Source: Prochlorococcus marinus str. MIT 9301
GTDB taxonomy: Bacteria > Cyanobacteriota > Cyanobacteriia > PCC-6307 > Cyanobiaceae
DNA: 64,000 bases
Assembly: GCF_000015965.1 (NCBI RefSeq)
Contig: NC_009091.1
Coordinates: forward strand, 1,054,001 to 1,118,000
Direction of reading: 5' to 3'
The notes beneath the pieces were generated by a model that made no database searches, was not told the origin of the DNA, and worked only from the letters and a program-made list of their open reading frames with translations. The position numbers and the translations under genes are program-made. Below are positions 59,066 to 64,000 of the stretch, piece after piece. Position 1 is the first letter of the stretch; the number at the start of each line of letters is the position of its first letter.

Positions 59066-60295
59066 TTGAAATACATTACTGTGCTCGGTTCTACTGGTTC
59101 AATAGGGACTCAAACTCTCGAGATAGCTAGTGAGCAGCCTGATAAATTTAAAGCCGTAGCTCTTTCTGCAGGAAGAAATATTAATTTATTAACTGAACAA
59201 GTTAAAACTCATAAACCAGAGGTAGTTGCAATTGAGGATGAAAGTCTTATAGAAGATTTAAAAGATAATATTAATAACTTAGATTTGGATGATGTTCCCC
59301 TGGTGTTAGGTGGAAAGCAGGGGATTAACGCAGTTGCAGCATGGGATAAGGCAGATACTGTGGTAACAGGGATAGTAGGCTGTGCAGGCTTAATTCCAAC
59401 AATGTCAGCAATTAATGCGGGGAAAAATATTGCACTTGCTAACAAAGAAACTTTAATTGCTGCAGGACCAATTGTTATTCCTGCATTAAAGAAAAATAAT
59501 AGTAGGCTTTTACCTGCTGATTCAGAACACTCTGCTATCTTTCAATGTTTACAAGGATTACCAAATTATGAAAATGCAGATTTTTCAACAGGAGATATTC
59601 CTAAGGGTTTAAAAGCTATACATTTAACAGCTTCTGGTGGTGCTTTCAGAGATTGGGCCGTTGAGGATTTAAAGCATGTCACAGTGGAAGATGCGACTTC
59701 ACATCCTAATTGGGATATGGGAAAAAAAATAACTGTAGATTCTGCAACTCTTATGAATAAAGGATTAGAAGTTATTGAAGCTCATTATTTATTTGGGACC
59801 TCTTATGAAGATATCGAAATAGTTATCCACCCTCAAAGTATTATTCATTCAATGATTGAGATGGAAGATTCTTCTGTATTAGCTCAATTAGGTTGGCCAG
59901 ATATGAAACTACCCATTTTATATGCGATGAGTTGGCCTGAAAGATTTAAAACAAATTGGAAAAGATTAAACCTAAGTGAAATTGGAAAATTAACTTTTAA
60001 AGAGCCAGACGAGTTTAAATATCCATGCATGGGACTTGCATATGCTGCAGGAAAATCCTCTGGGACTATGCCTGCAGTCTTAAATGCTGCTAATGAAATG
60101 GCTGTTGAACAATTCCTCAAAGAAAAAATTTCTTTTCAACAAATTCCAACATTTATAAGTAAAGCGTGTGAATCACATATGGAGAATTTGAATTTGAGTC
60201 CCGAATTGGAGGATATTCTTGAAGTAGACAATTGGGCCAGACTTTTTATTGAGCAAGAAATTAAAAAAGGGAAAAAATACGTAAGTATTAGATAA
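59066..60295 (+). CDS. dxr: 1-deoxy-D-xylulose 5-phosphate reductoisomerase
   Basis: The 409-residue MEP-pathway enzyme has the NADPH motif [15 protein letters not shown] (5-19), the catalytic loop [16 protein letters not shown] with acidic metal ligands, [11 protein letters not shown], and [14 protein letters not shown]. The start is TTG (59066); the nearby ATG is followed by an in-frame stop. It makes MEP for isoprenoids, chlorophyll tails and carotenoids. Confidence 0.96.
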   Translation: MKYITVLGSTGSIGTQTLEIASEQPDKFKAVALSAGRNINLLTEQVKTHKPEVVAIEDESLIEDLKDNINNLDLDDVPLVLGGKQGINAVAAWDKADTVVTGIVGCAGLIPTMSAINAGKNIALANKETLIAAGPIVIPALKKNNSRLLPADSEHSAIFQCLQGLPNYENADFSTGDIPKGLKAIHLTASGGAFRDWAVEDLKHVTVEDATSHPNWDMGKKITVDSATLMNKGLEVIEAHYLFGTSYEDIEIVIHPQSIIHSMIEMEDSSVLAQLGWPDMKLPILYAMSWPERFKTNWKRLNLSEIGKLTFKEPDEFKYPCMGLAYAAGKSSGTMPAVLNAANEMAVEQFLKEKISFQQIPTFISKACESHMENLNLSPELEDILEVDNWARLFIEQEIKKGKKYVSIR

Positions 60296-60436
60296 AAGTC
60301 AATATAAAAAAACATCTAAATAATTAAACCCATTTTATCCCTTCTAAATAATTCCTAATAACCCCTTTATTGCAATTAGTTTTTAGTATTTGCGTAAAGC
60401 AAAAGCTGCTATGAGTATGAGTAGTAAATATTTAAT

Positions 60437-60664
60437 TTAATCTTCTGCATCTTCAAATTCTCTTAGCAAACGAAAAGTTTTGGAAATAAAAGGAAAGATC
60501 CATACCAACAACCCGAAGACTGTTATCAAGGCGATAAGAAAACCCAAAATAGCTAAGAATCCCCCTGTTACGTCTCCTTCATAGAAGCGATCAAGCCCAA
60601 TTGGTGCACCAACACCTAAAAGAAAGAGTCTCGTTAAAGTTTGTTTTTCTTTTTTTCTCAACAT
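60437..60664 (-). CDS. TM2-domain protein, 75 aa
   Basis: The 75 residues show the TM2 pattern LFLLGVGAPIGLDRFYEGDV (G..G.dRFY.G) followed by two hydrophobic helices and an acidic end. The function is unknown. The 20-bp motif at 60692-60711, shared with rluF and the SRAP gene, precedes it. Confidence 0.8.
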   Translation of the reverse strand: MLRKKEKQTLTRLFLLGVGAPIGLDRFYEGDVTGGFLAILGFLIALITVFGLLVWIFPFISKTFRLLREFEDAED

Positions 60665-60691
60665 AAATAAAAATAGGGTTTTATCTTCCCA

Positions 60692-60711
60692 ATTTTAGAT
60701 CGACTGTCAAT
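60692..60711 (-). promoter_or_regulatory. Shared 20-bp motif upstream of the TM2 gene
   Basis: On the minus strand, ATTGACAGTCGATCTAAAAT, one base different from the copy before rluF (25261-25280). It lies 28 bp before the TM2 start. Confidence 0.5.
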
Positions 60712-60730
60712 AATGAATATACATTGTAGT

Positions 60731-60759
60731 TTCTTCACCTTTTAGTGAAGAAGTTTTTT
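60731..60759 (+). terminator. Terminator-like hairpin before ferredoxin gene
   Basis: TTCTTCAC (60731-60738) pairs with GTGAAGAA (60745-60752), then G and six Ts. No plus-strand gene ends nearby, so it may terminate a small RNA or act as an attenuator of the downstream gene. Confidence 0.6.
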
Positions 60760-60775
60760 GCAGTAGCTCATAACA

Positions 60776-61171
60776 TTGCCTAGAATCATTCAAAAAGCAT
60801 TAAGGGAAGGTTTTTTAAAAATGACAAAAGGGGTTCATAAACACCTTCTACTATGCGCAACGCCCACAAAACAGAAATGCTTTAAAGGCAATGAAGGTCA
60901 AAAAGCATGGGAATGTATGAAAAAGACTTTAAAAAAATTTGAGAATGATCCCTCTACAAAAAACGTTCATATATTAAGATCAAAAGCTGACTGTTTAAGG
61001 GTATGTAAGAACGGCCCAATTCTTCTTATTTGGCCTGATGGCATTTGGTATGAGAAAATCTCTCCAGAAAAAATTTCTGAAATTTTTACCTCACATATTA
61101 TTAATGGTAAGCCAATAGAAAAATGGATTTTCAAAAAAACACCATTTTTAAATAGTCCTAGATACTCATAA
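60776..61171 (+). CDS. Thioredoxin-like [2Fe-2S] ferredoxin
   Basis: The protein is 131 residues from TTG 60776; ATG 60821 is an alternative giving 116. The iron-sulfur cysteines appear as Cys27 and Cys35 (LLLCATPTKQKCF) and Cys73 and Cys77 (ADCLRVCKNGP), the layout of thioredoxin-like ferredoxins. The C-terminal WPDGIWYEKISPEKISEIF is also typical. It is a soluble electron carrier with an unknown partner. The end overlaps the convergent hydrolase gene. Confidence 0.85.
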   Translation: MPRIIQKALREGFLKMTKGVHKHLLLCATPTKQKCFKGNEGQKAWECMKKTLKKFENDPSTKNVHILRSKADCLRVCKNGPILLIWPDGIWYEKISPEKISEIFTSHIINGKPIEKWIFKKTPFLNSPRYS

Positions 61172-62246
61172 ACCAGTTCTTTACGACTTCGTCTGACCAG
61201 CAGCCATTAATCGAATGAAAACCATTATGACCTCCTTTTTCAGTTATAAAAATAGTGAATTTATCAATAGATTCTTTTCTTAAATTCAAAGTATCCTTAT
61301 ATGGAACCCAGGGATCATCCTTGGCATGGATAAAAAGCATTAGAGGTAATTTTTTTATTGAGTTTCGGATTCTAAATATTGGAGAAGCTTTAATATAATA
61401 ATCCTCTAAAGAATTAAATCCCCAACTAGGAGCTGTAAATTTCTGATCAAATTCTCTTATACTTTTTAAATTTCTAATTTTTATTCTTAATTTCTCGTTA
61501 TCAAGAAGTTTGCCTTCATCATTAAATCCCTCCCATAACTGATTTTTTAAGCGATGAAGTAACCATTTTTGGTAGATAGAATTTCTAGGTTTTTCAATAC
61601 AGAGACTGCATGAAGATAAATCTAAAGGAGTACTCACGCAGGCAAGGCCATCTAAAAGTTTTTCTCCTTTGTTTTCATTGTCATCTAGGCAGGCATTTAA
61701 AAGAATTGTTCCGCCTAAAGATAATCCAACTCCGTAAATTGGAAGATTATTATTCCTTTTCATAAGATCTTTGAACTCTAAATTAATCAATTTTTTAAAA
61801 TAATTAATTGCTGAAATAACATCACTGGAGCATCTAGCACAATAATTTCCTTTAGCTAAATATCTTGCTGATCCAGATCCTCTTAGATTTAATTTAAGAA
61901 CTCCAAAACCATTATTTGCTAATTTCCTAGATATTCTTCTTAAACCAAACCGTTTAGTTGAGCCTCCTAAACCATGTGTAACGATTACAAAACCCTTAAG
62001 TGAGTTTAAGTTTTCAGGTAATTCTAAAAAACCTAAAAGATAATCAGATTCAAATTTTTTAGAAAGAATTTTATTAATCGGAAAGAATATTTTTTTATTT
62101 TTTATTGATTTACCAAAATCAATAACAAAAGTATCTCTCAAAGTTTGTAAGTCGCCACCTATCCAAGGCAAGACTTCTCGAAATGGCTTATTTTTTTCGT
62201 AATCTGAAAAACTAAAAGATATACTATTATTTGTCCCCAACTCCAA
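61158..62246 (-). CDS. YheT-family alpha/beta hydrolase
   Basis: The 362-residue hydrolase has the oxyanion segment VTHGLGGSTKRFG, LRGSGSA, the nucleophile elbow GVGLSLGGT, the acid in FIHAKDDPWVPY and His in EKGGHNGF. These fit the COG0429 YheT group. The substrate is unknown, perhaps a lipid or ester. It overlaps pntB by 20 bp. Confidence 0.85.
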   Translation of the reverse strand: MELGTNNSISFSFSDYEKNKPFREVLPWIGGDLQTLRDTFVIDFGKSIKNKKIFFPINKILSKKFESDYLLGFLELPENLNSLKGFVIVTHGLGGSTKRFGLRRISRKLANNGFGVLKLNLRGSGSARYLAKGNYCARCSSDVISAINYFKKLINLEFKDLMKRNNNLPIYGVGLSLGGTILLNACLDDNENKGEKLLDGLACVSTPLDLSSCSLCIEKPRNSIYQKWLLHRLKNQLWEGFNDEGKLLDNEKLRIKIRNLKSIREFDQKFTAPSWGFNSLEDYYIKASPIFRIRNSIKKLPLMLFIHAKDDPWVPYKDTLNLRKESIDKFTIFITEKGGHNGFHSINGCWSDEVVKNWFMSI

Positions 62247-63666
62247 GATCCTTTAATTCTCCAATCAAATCATTCAGTACCTTTTTTGCATCACCAAAGA
62301 CCATTGAGGTATTTGGCAGATCAAATAAATCATTTTTTATTCCGGAGTAACCTGCACTCATACCACGTTTAATTACAAATACCGTTCTTGCTTCTTGAAC
62401 ATCAAGAACTGGCATGCCATATAAGGGAGAAGAGCTATCATTTTTAGCTTGAGGGTTAACCACATCATTTGCTCCTAAAACTAAAACAACATCCGTTGCT
62501 GGAAAATCAGGATTTACAACGTCCATCTCTTTAAGTTGTTCGTAAGGAACATCTGCTTCTGCTAAAAGTACATTCATATGTCCAGGCATCCGCCCTGCTA
62601 CAGGATGAATTGCGTAAACAACTTCAATACCATTTTGCTCTAGTTTTTTTGTCACTTCCCTTAAAGTATGTTGAGCTTGAGCTACTGCCAGACCGTAACC
62701 AGGAACAATAATTACCTTGTTGGCTGCCTCTAAAGTCAATGCGCATTCTTCAACACTGCAAGAAGTTATATTTGTATATTCTCCTGAACCAGAAGAGGCT
62801 GTACTTTGTGCAGATAAAGATCCTCCAAAAAGAACTGAGACCAATGATCTATTCATACCCTTACACATCACTTGAGTAAGTATTAGACCTGCCGCTCCAA
62901 CCATTGCGCCTGCTACTATCAAAAGCTGACTATCAACAACAAAACCTGCTGCTGCTGCTGCAATCCCTGAATAGCTATTTAATAAAGATATAACGACTGG
63001 CATATCCGCTCCACCAATTGGCAAAGTAACTCCAATACCTAATAAAGAAGAAACTATAACTAAAAGCCAAATAGAACTTGTATTACCATTTATCAAATCA
63101 AAAAAGGCTATCAAGGAAGCAACTGTAAAAACAATATTTACAAAATGTCTAACTTTGCTCTGAGTCCATCCTGGAGTTGACAACCAACCCTGCAACTTTG
63201 CCATCGCAACAATTGAACCTGTGAAAGTTATGGCCCCAACAAATATAGAAACAGATATTGAGACTTCGTTAATCAGTGACTTAAAAAAATCAAAATCTTC
63301 TTGGCCACCAGATATAGGAAAAATAGCTACTCCCAAGGCCACTAAAAGTGATGACATTCCTCCACAACCATTGAACAATGCCACTGTTTCAGGCATGGAG
63401 GTCATAGGTACTTTTTTTGCAAGAATTGCTCCGAATAAACTACCTAAGATTGATCCAATTATTATCCAAATCCAAGACTGAATAGCAATTCCAGAAGTGC
63501 CTAAATAATAAGAAAGTAATCCTACTACTGATAGCGACATTGCAAATGCAGCTAATCTATTGGCATCCCTTGCTGATTTTACTTTTGACAATCCTTTTAT
63601 TCCCAAAGCCAGTAAAAGTACTGCTAGAAGGTCAATAACGAATTTAATGATTACAGGTAGATTCAT
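62227..63666 (-). CDS. pntB: NAD(P) transhydrogenase beta subunit
   Basis: The 479-residue protein has about nine membrane helices followed by the NADP-binding dIII domain with IIVPGYGLAVAQAQH (about 323-337), MPGHMNVLLAEADVPY and VVLVLGANDVVNPQAK. It couples the proton gradient to hydride transfer from NADH to NADP+. It lies 8 bp after the small membrane alpha subunit, in the usual three-gene cyanobacterial arrangement. Confidence 0.95.
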   Translation of the reverse strand: MNLPVIIKFVIDLLAVLLLALGIKGLSKVKSARDANRLAAFAMSLSVVGLLSYYLGTSGIAIQSWIWIIIGSILGSLFGAILAKKVPMTSMPETVALFNGCGGMSSLLVALGVAIFPISGGQEDFDFFKSLINEVSISVSIFVGAITFTGSIVAMAKLQGWLSTPGWTQSKVRHFVNIVFTVASLIAFFDLINGNTSSIWLLVIVSSLLGIGVTLPIGGADMPVVISLLNSYSGIAAAAAGFVVDSQLLIVAGAMVGAAGLILTQVMCKGMNRSLVSVLFGGSLSAQSTASSGSGEYTNITSCSVEECALTLEAANKVIIVPGYGLAVAQAQHTLREVTKKLEQNGIEVVYAIHPVAGRMPGHMNVLLAEADVPYEQLKEMDVVNPDFPATDVVLVLGANDVVNPQAKNDSSSPLYGMPVLDVQEARTVFVIKRGMSAGYSGIKNDLFDLPNTSMVFGDAKKVLNDLIGELKDLGVGDK

Positions 63667-63674
63667 GTTAAAAA

Positions 63675-63968
63675 TTACTTCTTATTTGATGGTTTACGAC
63701 TAAACATCGCGAGCATTCGATCAGTTACAAAGAAACCACCTACAACGTTGAAAAGAGCAAATCCAAGAGAAACTGAACCAATGATTAAAAGTGGTACGTT
63801 ACCTTCTGCTTTTACAATTAAAGTCAAGGCTGCAAGCATTGTTATTCCTGAAATTGCATTTGCTCCACTCATTAGAGGTGTGTGAAGAGTAGGAGGAACT
63901 TTTCCAATTAACTCAAGACCTAATAAACTACCTAGTAAAAGAACCCAAAGAAGACTTATAAAAGACAT
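63675..63968 (-). CDS. pntA2: NAD(P) transhydrogenase alpha subunit, membrane part
   Basis: The 97 residues form three or four hydrophobic helices with PTLHTPLMSGANAISGITM, the conserved segment of the PntA C-terminal membrane domain. In cyanobacteria PntA is split, so the NAD-binding part should lie just beyond the window on the minus strand. It works with PntB. Confidence 0.92.
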   Translation of the reverse strand: MSFISLLWVLLLGSLLGLELIGKVPPTLHTPLMSGANAISGITMLAALTLIVKAEGNVPLLIIGSVSLGFALFNVVGGFFVTDRMLAMFSRKPSNKK

Positions 63969-64000
63969 AATTTTAAAACCTCAATTTTCAAAAACTTTAT

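Overview
The window is AT-rich, densely packed cyanobacterial DNA. It carries several high-light-inducible proteins (HLIPs), a cyanobacterial Nit1C cluster, a split transhydrogenase and many 30-100 residue proteins typical of marine picocyanobacteria. Everything fits a high-light Prochlorococcus. The phosphite operon next to phnY-phnZ matches what I remember of strain MIT9301, but the strain call is inference.

Layout. (1) 1-5.3 kb: the 3' end of a PhoE/Som-type porin, phoR-phoB, then small secreted or unknown proteins. (2) 5.3-12.2 kb: a reduced-phosphorus module. It holds the phosphite ABC transporter and phosphite dehydrogenase (ptxABCD), phnY-phnZ for oxidative cleavage of methylphosphonate-type compounds, an OsmC-like protein and an ACR3 arsenite exporter. 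Pho-box-like repeats precede ptxA, phoB and phnY. (3) 12.2-21.5 kb: a mosaic of single-gene or few-gene cassettes: a 1214-residue autotransporter, a secreted trypsin-like protease, a 2OG-Fe(II) oxygenase and an outer-membrane barrel. They are punctuated by four 3' remnants of tRNA-Pro, each followed by a terminator (clear in three, degenerate in one) and then by tandem repeats with an 11-bp period about 76-80 bp past the acceptor end. This is the most striking structure in the window and looks like an array of old integration sites of the tRNA-targeting kind described for Prochlorococcus islands. (4) 21.6-26.3 kb: fumarate reductase/succinate dehydrogenase flavoprotein, an HLIP, rluF and a SRAP protein. 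(5) 26.4-37.4 kb: a region rich in small proteins, with a metal-handling operon (MauE-like, DUF411, DUF3721), decayed DUF1651 genes, a candidate attenuator RNA, and a duplicate of a small gene together with its structured leader. (6) 37.5-43.5 kb: a sodium symporter, SelO, a cupin, a glutamine amidotransferase and an HLIP. (7) 43.6-49.6 kb: the Nit1C nitrilase cluster with a possible NtcA site. (8) 49.9-52.3 kb: an HLIP cluster and small proteins. (9) 52.3-64 kb: core genes ychF, an efflux adaptor, polA, cysS, dxr, a thioredoxin-like ferredoxin, a YheT-type hydrolase and pntB/pntA2.

How the parts work together. PhoR-PhoB probably senses phosphate limitation and drives the porin and the ptx/phn genes. 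PtxABC imports phosphite and PtxD oxidises it to phosphate; PhnY-PhnZ releases phosphate from an alkylphosphonate. Arsenite export fits a cell that raises phosphate uptake and takes in arsenate by mistake. All family names come from reading sequence by eye; no search was run.
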